A stretch of DNA of 64,000 nucleotides from Sphingopyxis lindanitolerans. Its GTDB lineage: Bacteria > Pseudomonadota > Alphaproteobacteria > Sphingomonadales > Sphingomonadaceae. The stretch lies in assembly GCF_002993885.1 (NCBI RefSeq), contig NZ_CM009578.1:3863569-3927568 (forward strand). Reading direction: 5' to 3'. The notes beneath the pieces are model-generated. The model did no database searches, was not told the origin of the DNA, and saw only the letters and a list, made by a program, of their open reading frames with translations. A program made the translations under genes and the position numbers. Positions 28,442 through 36,696 of the stretch are shown piece by piece (the first letter of the stretch is position 1; the number at the start of each line of letters is the position of its first letter).

Positions 28442-28539
28442 TTGCCCTGCTTTTCGGTAAGAATCTACTGATACAGGGCAATTTCTTGTAAAATGGCGGT
28501 TTACCCTGCATATAGAGGAAAGCAGAGAAAGCAGGGTAA
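28442..28539. promoter_or_regulatory. Two inverted TT(A/G)CCCTG operator pairs and promoter
   Basis: TTGCCCTG (28442-28449) pairs with CAGGGCAA (28474-28481), and TTACCCTGC (28501-28509) pairs with GCAGGGTAA (28531-28539). All four are copies of one half-site. A candidate promoter, TTGTAA (28486-28491) and CATATA (28509-28514) with a 17-base spacer, sits between and over the second pair. The last half-site also forms the ribosome-binding region of the gene starting at 28541. Confidence 0.7.
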
Positions 28540-28540
28540 T

Positions 28541-29545
28541 ATGAAAGCTGTCACTCCGTTCAGCGATGAACAGGCGCGAAACCTGATCAACATTCGCCAG
28601 CAATATGAGGTATGGCGCGACTCCGAGCGCGCACTCGCCGAAATGCCATATAATCTGCGGATCAAGGAGGTGTCCGGAAACGCTTATCTCTATGAGCTCA
28701 CCGATCGGGAAGGCAATATGAAGAGCCTCGGTCGGCTGGACGACGAGAAGCAGGCGCAATTCGATGCCTACAAGAGCGACAAGGAAGAGGTCAAAGCGCG
28801 CATAGAGGCCAGCCGAACGATGCTCGCCGAGCGCGCGCGCATCTATCGCTCGCTCCATTTACCGATGATCGATCCGGAAGCAGGAAAAATCCTGCGCGAG
28901 GCCGATCGACGCCAGCTTCTCGGCAGCCACCTCATGGTGGTCGGCACGAACGCAATGCCCGCCTATCATATCGAAGCGGGCGGCGCGATCCGCGACGTTC
29001 CGGAGGAAACGCTAGACTTTGACCTCGCGTGGACCGCCGAGCCCCCCGCTGACGAGATATCGTCGATCTGGATGATGCTGAAGGCTGTCGATCGGACCTA
29101 TAGCGTCAATACCGAGCGCCAGTTTCAGGCACGCAATGCCAAGGCATATGAGGTCGAGATCCTGGCCGCTCCCAGCACGATTGACGGGATGTTCCGCAAG
29201 GATCAGCCTAGGCCGATCGCGCTCCCCGAGCAGGAATGGCTACTGCTGGGGCGACAGGTCGACCATGTCGTCATCGCCCGTAACAACGCGCCCGCACGGA
29301 TCGTAGCCCCCGACCCACGCTATTTCGCGTTGCACAAGCTCTGGATGGCGGAGAAGGCTGGTCGGAATCCGCTCAAGCGGCCCAAGGATGAGAAGCAGGG
29401 CATGCTGCTACTCGACGCCGTCGCGGAAGCCATGCCTCATTACCCGATGGACAATGCGTTTGTCTCCAGCCTCCCCCCCGCGCTTCTTCCACATTTCGAT
29501 CGCTGGAGGGCTCAGTGGAAAGGAGAACCGGCATCGTCTTGGTAG
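28541..29545 (+). CDS. GSU2403-like nucleotidyltransferase-fold protein
   Basis: The 334-residue protein has a helical N-terminus (residues 1-120), then HLMVVGTNAMPAYHIEAGG followed by LDFDLAWTA. This is the GTNA-AYE-AG and D-D-W pattern of the NTP_transf_8 (PF12281) fold. A C-terminal part with KLWMAEKAGRNPLKRPKDEK follows. Such proteins are distant polymerase-beta-type nucleotidyltransferases, often on mobile DNA and of unknown target. I chose the ATG at 28541; an ATG at 28493 precedes the operator pair. It sits alone, in lower-GC sequence, next to conjugation and toxin relics. The fold call is from memory of the motif and is moderately sure. Confidence 0.6.
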   Translation: MKAVTPFSDEQARNLINIRQQYEVWRDSERALAEMPYNLRIKEVSGNAYLYELTDREGNMKSLGRLDDEKQAQFDAYKSDKEEVKARIEASRTMLAERARIYRSLHLPMIDPEAGKILREADRRQLLGSHLMVVGTNAMPAYHIEAGGAIRDVPEETLDFDLAWTAEPPADEISSIWMMLKAVDRTYSVNTERQFQARNAKAYEVEILAAPSTIDGMFRKDQPRPIALPEQEWLLLGRQVDHVVIARNNAPARIVAPDPRYFALHKLWMAEKAGRNPLKRPKDEKQGMLLLDAVAEAMPHYPMDNAFVSSLPPALLPHFDRWRAQWKGEPASSW

Positions 29546-29868
29546 CACAGGCTCCCTCAAGGGCCTCAGCCAAGGCAACGCACCTATGCGCTCGCTCCGT
29601 CGCCATTCCGATGCCAGATCAGATTTCGCAATAGGCAACATCGTGGCTGCATCGCGCCTCATCTAGGTCATAGCCGGCCCCGAGGCGTCTGCCCGAAACC
29701 TGCCGTTCGCGCATGCTGACAGGGGCGTCAGCAAAGCACCTCATGCTGATCGTTCCGGCCAGACTTTTCATATGACCGAAGGCGTCATTCCGTGGGCAAT
29801 TTGCGTTCTGGCTTCATTGCATTCGTTGTAGAGTTTCCTAGTCTTGCAATGAATTGAGCCTTCCGAAG
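29546..29868. other. Intergenic stretch between the accessory patch and the catabolic island
   Basis: I find no gene, repeat or RNA here. It separates a plus-strand gene from the 3' end of a minus-strand operon. No integrase or attachment-site duplication is visible. Confidence 0.5.
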
Positions 29869-30624
29869 CTACTGAAGTCGAGCGGCGCCATCGAGGCGGA
29901 TGCTTGTGCCGTTTACCATTGGAGCAGCGATTATAGCTTCGACAAAGCGCGCAAATTCTTCGGTACGGCCTAGCCGGCTGGGGTGCGGGACGCCCGCGGC
30001 GAGCGCGTCTTTATACAGTTGAGGTAATGCTTCAACCATCGGACTGAGGAACGTGCCCGGCGCAATAGCAACAATCCTGATCTTGTGCGGAGCCAAATCG
30101 CGCGCGATGGGCAGCGACATTCCAACGATCGCGTTCTTCGAGGCGCTATACGCCGCCTGTCCGGAAATGCCGTCGAAGGCGGCGATCGACGAGGTGTTGA
30201 CGATCACCCCGCGTTCTTCGCCGATCGGGTCAGTTGCGCACAGTCTGGCGGCGAATTGGGATAGCGTGTTGAAGGTACCGGTCAGGTTGATGTCGATCAT
30301 CCGCCGGAAATCGTGGAGCGGATGGGGAACGCCATCCTCGCCGACGGTCGGGATCAGGTCGGAGATTCCTGCGCAATTGACTAGGATGCGGGCGATGCCA
30401 TTTCTGCTCTCTGCCGCATCCAGCGCCGCTTTCACGCTCGTTTCGCAAGTGACGTCGCATTCCGCGAAGAATGCGCCGGCTTCGGCTGCGTTTCTTTCGC
30501 CGGCGACAGCGTTAAGGTCGAAGATCGCGACTTTCGCACCCCGCGCCGCCAGCAGTCTTGCGGTCGCTGCGCCGAGGCCGGATCCACCGCCCGTAACGAT
30601 GGCGGCTACGCCGTCGATTTCCAT
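29869..30624 (-). CDS. Short-chain dehydrogenase, 3-hydroxyacyl-CoA dehydrogenase type II-like
   Basis: The 251-residue SDR has the NAD-binding GGGSGLGAATARLLA motif, an acidic residue at FDLNA (NAD preference), NCAG, the catalytic Ser in NTSSIAAFDGISGQAAYSAS and the YSASK tyrosine-lysine pair. The sequence course is that of HSD10-type 3-hydroxyacyl-CoA dehydrogenases, which oxidise the beta-hydroxyl in beta-oxidation and some steroid alcohols. It is the last gene of a tight minus-strand row; the preceding SDR stops one base before it starts. Confidence 0.85.
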   Translation of the reverse strand: MEIDGVAAIVTGGGSGLGAATARLLAARGAKVAIFDLNAVAGERNAAEAGAFFAECDVTCETSVKAALDAAESRNGIARILVNCAGISDLIPTVGEDGVPHPLHDFRRMIDINLTGTFNTLSQFAARLCATDPIGEERGVIVNTSSIAAFDGISGQAAYSASKNAIVGMSLPIARDLAPHKIRIVAIAPGTFLSPMVEALPQLYKDALAAGVPHPSRLGRTEEFARFVEAIIAAPMVNGTSIRLDGAARLQ

Positions 30625-31410
30625 CTAGTTTCCTTCCGGTCTCGGCGCGTCGATCATCGACCCGGCGCCTGCGTACCAGCCGCCGTCGATGATCAATTCG
30701 GCACCCGTAACATAACGGGCGTCGTCAGAGGCGAAATATAGGACGCCATGTGCAATATCGATCGGATCGCCGGTCCAGCCCATCGGAATGCGGGCGTTGA
30801 CCGCCGCCAGCTGCTCGGGTGCGATATTGCCGGCAATTGGCGTATCGATCCTGCCGGGCAGGATCGTGTTGACCCTGATACCCTGCCGGGCGAATTCGAG
30901 CGCAGCGGCGCGGCTCATCATGCGAACCGCGCTCTTCGAGGCATGGTATGATAGGGCGTCGGGGCTGGGGGTGATTGCATAGATCGACGCGATATTGACG
31001 ATCGCGGCGCCCCCTGCCTTGAGGAGTTCCGGCGCCGCCGCCTGCATGCCGAGAAGCGTTCCCGTCTGGTTGACCGCGATCACATCGGACCAGGTTTCGG
31101 GGGTAGTAGTGCGCACCCCGCCCATGCGAAAAATACCGGCGTTGTTGACGAGCGTGGTCAGGCGGCCAAAGCGTTCGACGGTGAAGCGCACGGCCTGCTG
31201 CCAGCTTTTGGCGCTGGTAACGTCGAGCGGGGTAAAAGCAGCTGCGCCGCCCGCAGCAGTGATCTGGCCGACGACGCTTTGCCCGGCCTCGATCTGGATA
31301 TCGCCGACGACGACATGGGCGCCTTCGCGGGCGAAGAGTTCGGCCTCAGCTGCGCCGAGGCCGCTCGCGGAGCCGGAAATCAGGGCAACCTTACCGTCGA
31401 GCCGACCCAT
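30625..31410 (-). CDS. Short-chain dehydrogenase/reductase
   Basis: The 261-residue SDR shows SGSASGLGAAEAELFAREGA, the NNAG motif (LVNNAGIFRMGG), a catalytic Ser in NIASIYAITPSPDALSYHAS and the YHASK pair. GDIQ after the second strand suggests NAD. The closest recognisable relatives are hydroxysteroid and cyclic-alcohol dehydrogenases, so a ring or side-chain alcohol is a plausible substrate. It starts one base after the lipoyl-domain gene ends. Confidence 0.85.
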   Translation of the reverse strand: MGRLDGKVALISGSASGLGAAEAELFAREGAHVVVGDIQIEAGQSVVGQITAAGGAAAFTPLDVTSAKSWQQAVRFTVERFGRLTTLVNNAGIFRMGGVRTTTPETWSDVIAVNQTGTLLGMQAAAPELLKAGGAAIVNIASIYAITPSPDALSYHASKSAVRMMSRAAALEFARQGIRVNTILPGRIDTPIAGNIAPEQLAAVNARIPMGWTGDPIDIAHGVLYFASDDARYVTGAELIIDGGWYAGAGSMIDAPRPEGN

Positions 31411-31641
31411 CTATTCGATGACCGCAAGGATGGCGCCGACCTGATAGGTCTCGCCGATCGCGGCGTGGATCCGCAAAGTCCCAGTTGCCGGGCTCTCGAC
31501 TTCTTGCGTCGATTTCTCGCTTTCGAGGGCATAGAGCGGCTCGCCTTCGACAGCCTGGCCGCCGTCCGCAACGAGCCATTCGACCAACTCGCCTTCGTTC
31601 ATCGAGAAACCGATTTTGGGCAACAAAACTTCGACTGCCAT
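31411..31641 (-). CDS. Stand-alone lipoyl-carrier domain protein
   Basis: The 76-residue protein is a single biotinyl/lipoyl domain: MAVEVLLPKIGFSMNEGELV, then the lipoylation hairpin ALESEKSTQEVESPATG with its lysine, ending GAILAVIE. It lies 23 bases after the E1-beta gene. In ordinary 2-oxoacid dehydrogenase complexes this domain is fused to an E2 acyltransferase with an HxxxDG motif; none is encoded nearby. The carrier may serve an E2 elsewhere, or the acyl group may be handed to a different acceptor. It is a short gene that is easy to miss. Confidence 0.88.
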   Translation of the reverse strand: MAVEVLLPKIGFSMNEGELVEWLVADGGQAVEGEPLYALESEKSTQEVESPATGTLRIHAAIGETYQVGAILAVIE

Positions 31642-31664
31642 GGAGGGATTTTCCTTTTTTGGTT

Positions 31665-32648
31665 TTAGGCCAGTAGCTTCGCAGCCGCGGCTTCGATGGC
31701 GGCAGCATCGGGGGCGAAGGCGGCCTCGAGCGGGCGGGAGAACGGAACGGGGCAAAAGGCGGCACCGAGCCGCCGAACGGGCGCCTTGAGCGTGTCGAAC
31801 AGATTTTCGTGGATAACCGAACTGATCTCGGCCCCCGCGCCGAACGGTGTCACCGCTTCGTGCACGACGATGGCCAGTCCGGTCTTCTTCACCGATGCCA
31901 GCACGGTTTCGCGGTCCCAAGGGGCGATGCTGCGCAGATCGATCAATTCGGCCGATATGCCCCGGCCCGCGAGCGCTTCGACCGCCGCGGCGGCTTCCTG
32001 CACCATCTTCGCATAGGCGATGATCGTCACGTCGCTACCTTCGCGCACGACACTGGCTTTGCCGATGGGCACGCGATGACCGCTCTTTGGCGCCTCGCCC
32101 TTGGTGAAATATGTCGGAAGATTCTCGATGAAGATCACCGGGTCGGGATCGTCGATTGCGCTGCGGAGCAGGCCATAAGCATCGCTCGGGTTCGAGGGCG
32201 CCACGACCTTGATTCCCGCAGTATGCGCGAACCAAGCCTCCAGATAATCGCTATGCTGACCACCGTTCGCAAAGCCGCTGCCGGTCATCGTGCGGATCAC
32301 GATCGGAACATTGGTTTGCCCACCCGACATAAAGCGCAGCTTTGCAGCATGATTGACGATCATGTCCATCGCGACGGTCGTGAAGTTCATCAGCATGATC
32401 TCGGCAACAGGCTTGAACCCGCCGAGCGACACGCCGATCGCCGCCCCGACGATCGCCTGCTCGGCGATCGGAGTCGATCGGACGCGGTGATCGCCGAAGC
32501 GCGTCGAGAGTCCCTTGGTGACGCCGAGGACGCCGCCATCTTCGGGGTCGGCGACATCTTCGCCCAAGATCAGCACCGTTTCGTCGGCTTCCATGGCATC
32601 GGCGAGCGCGCGGTTAATGCTTTCGAGGATCGTGATGCCACCCATCAT
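31665..32648 (-). CDS. 2-oxoacid dehydrogenase-type E1 component, beta subunit
   Basis: The 327-residue protein has the transketolase pyrimidine-binding domain (ESINRALADAMEADETVLIL, GEDVADPEDGGV, TPIAEQAIVGAAIGVSLGG) and the C-terminal transketolase domain (AELIDLRSIAPWDRETVLAS). It pairs with E1-alpha to decarboxylate a 2-oxoacid, or cleave an acyloin, with thiamine diphosphate. The start ATG overlaps the E1-alpha stop (ATGA). It resembles pyruvate/acetoin dehydrogenase beta subunits. Confidence 0.92.
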   Translation of the reverse strand: MMGGITILESINRALADAMEADETVLILGEDVADPEDGGVLGVTKGLSTRFGDHRVRSTPIAEQAIVGAAIGVSLGGFKPVAEIMLMNFTTVAMDMIVNHAAKLRFMSGGQTNVPIVIRTMTGSGFANGGQHSDYLEAWFAHTAGIKVVAPSNPSDAYGLLRSAIDDPDPVIFIENLPTYFTKGEAPKSGHRVPIGKASVVREGSDVTIIAYAKMVQEAAAAVEALAGRGISAELIDLRSIAPWDRETVLASVKKTGLAIVVHEAVTPFGAGAEISSVIHENLFDTLKAPVRRLGAAFCPVPFSRPLEAAFAPDAAAIEAAAAKLLA

Positions 32649-33628
32649 GCCGCCTCCGCCGCAAAGACATCGCGGCCAAGTTCGGCGACATCGGGGAAAT
32701 CGCTCGCGAGCGCATAATCGATCGCTGCGTCGATCTCGGCGTCGATGGCGGCCTCCATCGCGGCAAGATCGGCCTCGTCGGCGTGACCCTGTTCGATCAG
32801 CCATCCGCGAAAGCGGGGAACAGGGTCCGCGGCGATCGCCGCCTGCTTGCGCTCGGGATTCATGTAAGCGTCGGCATCGCCAAAGATGTGACCATGGAAG
32901 CGATAGGTCATCGCCTCGATCAGCGTCGGGCCGCCGCCGGCGCGGGCGCGTTCGATGGCATCGCGCGCCGCCGCATAGGTTTCAATGACGTCGTTGCCGT
33001 CGATCCGGATGCCCGGCATCGAATAGGAGGCTGCGCGGTCCGCCACGCGCGGCGCCGAGGTCGCTTTTGCATAGGCGGTGTGCTCGCCCCACTCGTTGTT
33101 CTGGCACACGAAGACAACGGGGAGTTTCCAAACCGATGCGAGGTTGAGGGCTTCATGAAATGCGCCGATATTCGATGCGCCGTCACCGAAATACGCCACG
33201 GTGACCCGACCGTCGCCTTTGAGCTGCGACGACCAGGCGAGGCCATTGGCGATGGGCATCGAACTGCCGACGATCCCGGTGGTCACCATCACCCCCGATT
33301 TCGGGTGGGTGATGTGCATCGGGCCGCCCTTGCCCTTGCATGTCCCGGTCACGCGGCCGGCGAGTTCGGCCCAGAGATCCTTTAACGGCACGCCTTTTGC
33401 GAGCATGTCGTGGGTACCGCGATAGATGGTGCAGATATAGTCGCTGTCGTTGAGGTTGGCCGAAACCGCACTGGGGATCACTTCCTGACCCCGCGGCGAA
33501 TAATAGGGCATCACGAGGCGGCCGGTCATGATCACCTTGCGCGACCGTTCGTCATTGGCCTTGATCAGCGCCATGCGCCGATAGATCGACACGAGCGTTG
33601 CTGCGTCGGGCCCGGTTCTGTTGGTCAT
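32645..33628 (-). CDS. 2-oxoacid dehydrogenase-type E1 component, alpha subunit
   Basis: The 327-residue protein carries the thiamine-diphosphate motif GDGASNIGAFHEALNLASVW ending in CQNNEWGEHT (GDG to NN), plus YRGTHDMLAKGVPLKDLWAE and GKGGPMHITHPKSGVMVTTG, where E1-alpha subunits bind substrate. Acetoin and pyruvate dehydrogenase E1-alpha are the nearest families. It starts at ATG 33628, six bases after the SnoaL-like gene ends, and is the second gene of the minus-strand row. Confidence 0.92.
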   Translation of the reverse strand: MTNRTGPDAATLVSIYRRMALIKANDERSRKVIMTGRLVMPYYSPRGQEVIPSAVSANLNDSDYICTIYRGTHDMLAKGVPLKDLWAELAGRVTGTCKGKGGPMHITHPKSGVMVTTGIVGSSMPIANGLAWSSQLKGDGRVTVAYFGDGASNIGAFHEALNLASVWKLPVVFVCQNNEWGEHTAYAKATSAPRVADRAASYSMPGIRIDGNDVIETYAAARDAIERARAGGGPTLIEAMTYRFHGHIFGDADAYMNPERKQAAIAADPVPRFRGWLIEQGHADEADLAAMEAAIDAEIDAAIDYALASDFPDVAELGRDVFAAEAA

Positions 33629-33633
33629 GCGGT

Positions 33634-34161
33634 TCAGATTCCTTTGTCGCGAAGCCGTGCATATGGGCGGTAGCCAAAGTCGGCGGCGTCGCGCTGGCCG
33701 ACCACAAAGACGCCGGGATCGATCCCACCGCTTGCCAGACCGGCATGGGTATAAACCCAGTCCATGACCACGACGCGATCCAGCAGGCGCCATTCGCCGT
33801 TCCGGTATTCGAGAACGTCGGCATAACGGCCGCCCGCCACGTCATCGGCGATGCCATCGCCATCAGCGCGGATATGATGCGCGACGAAGACGGTTTCGGC
33901 GGCGGCGCGTGTGCCGCTAACCTCGATGTTCGATTGCCCGATGACATGCGTGGTGGAGGTCCAGTGCTCCTGCATATAGGGGAGGATGAATTCGGCAAAC
34001 CCGCGCGCCGGGCCATTATAGATGCCGTGGTTGTCCTTCGCATCGTCCCAATAGACGCTGTTCAGAAGGTCGGCGTCGAGCCGGTCGATGCCGCGGCAGT
34101 AACGTTCCAGCACTTGCCGGATCCGCTGGTGGTGCAAAATTTCGGTCAGATCGTCCTGCAT
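33634..34161 (-). CDS. SnoaL-like/NTF2-fold protein
   Basis: The 175-residue protein has the SnoaL_4-type layout: RIRQVLERYCRGIDRLDADL with a small cone-shaped alpha-beta fold, GFAEFILPYMQEHWTSTTHV, and a C-terminal sheet ending WRLLDRVVVMDWVYTH. Such proteins include isomerases, hydroxylase helpers and dehydratases, often found beside steroid and aromatic degradation genes. No catalytic assignment is possible. It is first in the minus-strand row and divergent from the TonB receptor. Confidence 0.75.
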   Translation of the reverse strand: MQDDLTEILHHQRIRQVLERYCRGIDRLDADLLNSVYWDDAKDNHGIYNGPARGFAEFILPYMQEHWTSTTHVIGQSNIEVSGTRAAAETVFVAHHIRADGDGIADDVAGGRYADVLEYRNGEWRLLDRVVVMDWVYTHAGLASGGIDPGVFVVGQRDAADFGYRPYARLRDKGI

Positions 34162-34225
34162 GTTTCAAACCTCTTTGACTGATGACGACATTAGAGTGGG
34201 CGCGTGGAGCCTATCTTGACGGGTC

Positions 34226-34256
34226 GCGACAATTTTTGCGCTCGGAACGACAAGGA
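34226..34256 (-). promoter_or_regulatory. Direct-repeat regulatory site before the SnoaL-E1 operon
   Basis: On the minus strand, TCCTTGTCGT (34256-34247) and AAATTGTCGC (34235-34226) are repeated with an exact 21-base period, 65 bases or more upstream of the first start codon. Orientation and spacing match the site at 47120-47150. Two-turn direct repeats are typical of AraC-family regulators, and one is encoded at 38771-39844. Binding is inferred. Confidence 0.5.
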
Positions 34257-34324
34257 AAGCTGCACGGCGGTGGTTGTAAAATCCAGCCGCGCCAAGAGCG
34301 ACACCGGCCGCCTGCAATCGGGAT

Positions 34325-34344
34325 TTTGTCGTCAAAGATAAAGA
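34325..34344. promoter_or_regulatory. TTTGTCGTCAAA box before the TonB receptor
   Basis: TTTGTCGTCAAAGATAAAGA matches 18 of 20 bases at 39942-39961 next to the AraC gene. It contains TTTG-TCGT-CAAA symmetry and the same TGTCG core as the 21-bp direct repeats. It lies about 85 bases before the receptor start. Confidence 0.5.
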
Positions 34345-34429
34345 CGCGCGGTGTGCGGGAAATTCATTATTCGCGGATTGCAGTTCACAAAGAGCGACCA
34401 AAAGAAGAGCTCGGTTGGGGAGAGAATAT

Positions 34430-36691
34430 ATGACGTTCAAACTCGGAAGTGTGGCGCTCGCCTTGCTGTCGTCGACCGCGCCCGCTTGGGCCCAGGTCGC
34501 TGAACCGCCGGCAGAAACTGCGGAGACCGTTCGCGACAGCAACGAGATCATCGTGCTCGCACAGCGGCGCGCCGAACGGCTCCAGGACGTGCCGATCTCG
34601 GTCACCGTCCAGAGCGGTGAGCAACTCGAAACCGCCGGGGTCGACAATCTGCGCGATCTCGGCGCGGTGACCCCAGGACTGACCTTTCAGGCGCAGGGCA
34701 ATTTCGTCCAGCCGGCGCTGCGCGGTATCACCACGCTGGTCACCGGTCCCGGATCGGACAACCCGATCGCCCTCTATATTGACGGCGTTTACGAAGGCAC
34801 CCAGGCGGGTGCCTCTATCGACCTGCCTGACGTCGAACGCATCGAAGTGTCGAAGGGACCGCAAGGTACCTTGTTCGGACGCAATTCGACGGGGGGGGCG
34901 ATCCAGATTTTCACCAAAGCGCCCAGCTTCACCCCAACGGGCAGCATTTCGGCGACCGCCGGCCTTTACGACGGGGCGGGCCCGAGCCGTTCGTCCTACG
35001 ACCTCGGAGTGAAGGGCTATGTAAGCGGGCCGATCATCGCCGACAAGCTCGCCGCCAGCCTGTCTTTCGCCTATCGCAACGTCGATGGCTATTCGACGAA
35101 TATCGTCTATGATAGATTGCCTGCCGCGATTCAAGAGGCCTATGGCTCCGACCGCATGGACTGGCTGAAGTCGGTCACGCTGCGTGGCAAGCTGCTCTTC
35201 ACTCCGAGCGAGAATGTATCGATCCTGCTCAGCGGCTATTACATGCATCGCAAGAGCGACCATGGCAGCGCAGGCCTGCCCGTGAACGGCCTGACCGCCG
35301 GTGCCTTTTATCCCGACGCTGTGTTCGGCACGCGCCCCTACCAATATGCCTATGACGCGCCCGATCCGCTGACCGAGATCAAAAATTACGGTGGCGCGCT
35401 GAAGATCGATATCGACACCGGTGCGGGAACAATCACGTCGACGACCAGCTATACGCTCAGCCGTCACCGCGAACAGGTCGATGTCGACGCCTCCTATTCG
35501 CCACAGTGCCTTGCTGCGGCCCCGATGACCTTTGCCTGCATCGCGTTTGCCGATACCCAGCCCAATGATAATTTCCTCCAGGACGTCCTGTTCACGTCCG
35601 AACAGATGGGGCGGGTCAAATTCGTTGTCGGCGCCAACTTCTTCAGCAGCAATGGTGACTTGTCGGGGGTCATCAGCGACTTCAGCGGCGGCGCGGAGCC
35701 CGGTGCACCGGACGTCGTCTACAATCCGCTGCTGATCGCGACGACGCGCGTCAAGACGCGGGCGTTCGGCATTTTTGCACAGGCCGATATCGACCTGACC
35801 GAACAACTGACGCTGACAGCGGGTCTGCGCTACAGCTATGAAAAGAAGAAGGGGTACATCAGCTTCTTCGGCTCGCCGCTCGACAATTTCGCTAACCCCA
35901 GCTGGGACAGCTTTACGCCCCGCGTCGGGCTTCGCTATGCGCTCGACGGGCGCAGCAATATCTATGCGACCTTCAGCAAGGGCTTCAAGAGCGGCATCCT
36001 GCCGATCCTGACCGTCGGCGATCCGGTGAACCCCGAAAAGGTCACCGCCTACGAGGTCGGCTACAAGACGGCACAGCCTGGCTATACGCTGAACCTCGCG
36101 GCCTTTTTCTACGACTATAAGGATTTGCAGATCCAGTCTTTTACCGGGACGACAATCATTCCGACCAACGCGGCGTCGGCGCGCATCTTCGGCTTCGAAT
36201 TTGACGGCACCGCCGATCTGGGGTCGTCGCTGACCGCCCGCGCAGGCGTTTCGTGGATGCCCAAGGCCGACTTCCGCAGCTTCCCGAACGCGGCGGGTTA
36301 TCAGCCAATCATCACTGCGGGGGGCCTTCCCTCGGTCGTCGCCGATGTCAGCGGCCAGCGGCTGGTCCGCGCGCCAAAGGTCAGCGCCGTGGCCAGCGTC
36401 ACCTATACCGGGCGGGTCGGCAACGGCGACCTGACGATTACCCCCAGCGTCCATTATTCGAGCAAATATCTGCCCTATGATGCTTTCGACCTACTTGTTC
36501 AGGGCGCCTATGCCCGGGTTGCGGGCGAGATCGCATACAAGCCCGACGATAGCGGGTTGCGAATAGCCTTGTGGGTGCGCAACCTGACCAATGCCCAGTC
36601 GTTCAGTTCTACCACCATTTCTGCAGGCGCGGCGCGCGCGACCTATGAGGAACCGCGCGAGTTCGGCATTACCGTCGGATATGATTTCTGA
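34430..36691 (+). CDS. TonB-dependent receptor
   Basis: The 753-residue outer-membrane protein has a signal peptide (FKLGSVALALLSSTAPAWAQ), a TonB-box-like region (NEIIVLAQRR), a plug domain (LQDVPISVTVQSGEQLETAG, VERIEVSKGPQGTLFGRNST) and a 22-strand-type barrel ending REFGITVGYDF with the terminal Phe. It actively imports large or hydrophobic ligands using TonB energy. It is the first gene of a plus-strand row with P450 and a crotonase, so it probably imports the island's substrate. ATG at 34430 gives the clean signal peptide. Confidence 0.95.
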   Translation: MTFKLGSVALALLSSTAPAWAQVAEPPAETAETVRDSNEIIVLAQRRAERLQDVPISVTVQSGEQLETAGVDNLRDLGAVTPGLTFQAQGNFVQPALRGITTLVTGPGSDNPIALYIDGVYEGTQAGASIDLPDVERIEVSKGPQGTLFGRNSTGGAIQIFTKAPSFTPTGSISATAGLYDGAGPSRSSYDLGVKGYVSGPIIADKLAASLSFAYRNVDGYSTNIVYDRLPAAIQEAYGSDRMDWLKSVTLRGKLLFTPSENVSILLSGYYMHRKSDHGSAGLPVNGLTAGAFYPDAVFGTRPYQYAYDAPDPLTEIKNYGGALKIDIDTGAGTITSTTSYTLSRHREQVDVDASYSPQCLAAAPMTFACIAFADTQPNDNFLQDVLFTSEQMGRVKFVVGANFFSSNGDLSGVISDFSGGAEPGAPDVVYNPLLIATTRVKTRAFGIFAQADIDLTEQLTLTAGLRYSYEKKKGYISFFGSPLDNFANPSWDSFTPRVGLRYALDGRSNIYATFSKGFKSGILPILTVGDPVNPEKVTAYEVGYKTAQPGYTLNLAAFFYDYKDLQIQSFTGTTIIPTNAASARIFGFEFDGTADLGSSLTARAGVSWMPKADFRSFPNAAGYQPIITAGGLPSVVADVSGQRLVRAPKVSAVASVTYTGRVGNGDLTITPSVHYSSKYLPYDAFDLLVQGAYARVAGEIAYKPDDSGLRIALWVRNLTNAQSFSSTTISAGAARATYEEPREFGITVGYDF

Positions 36692-36696
36692 CGGAA

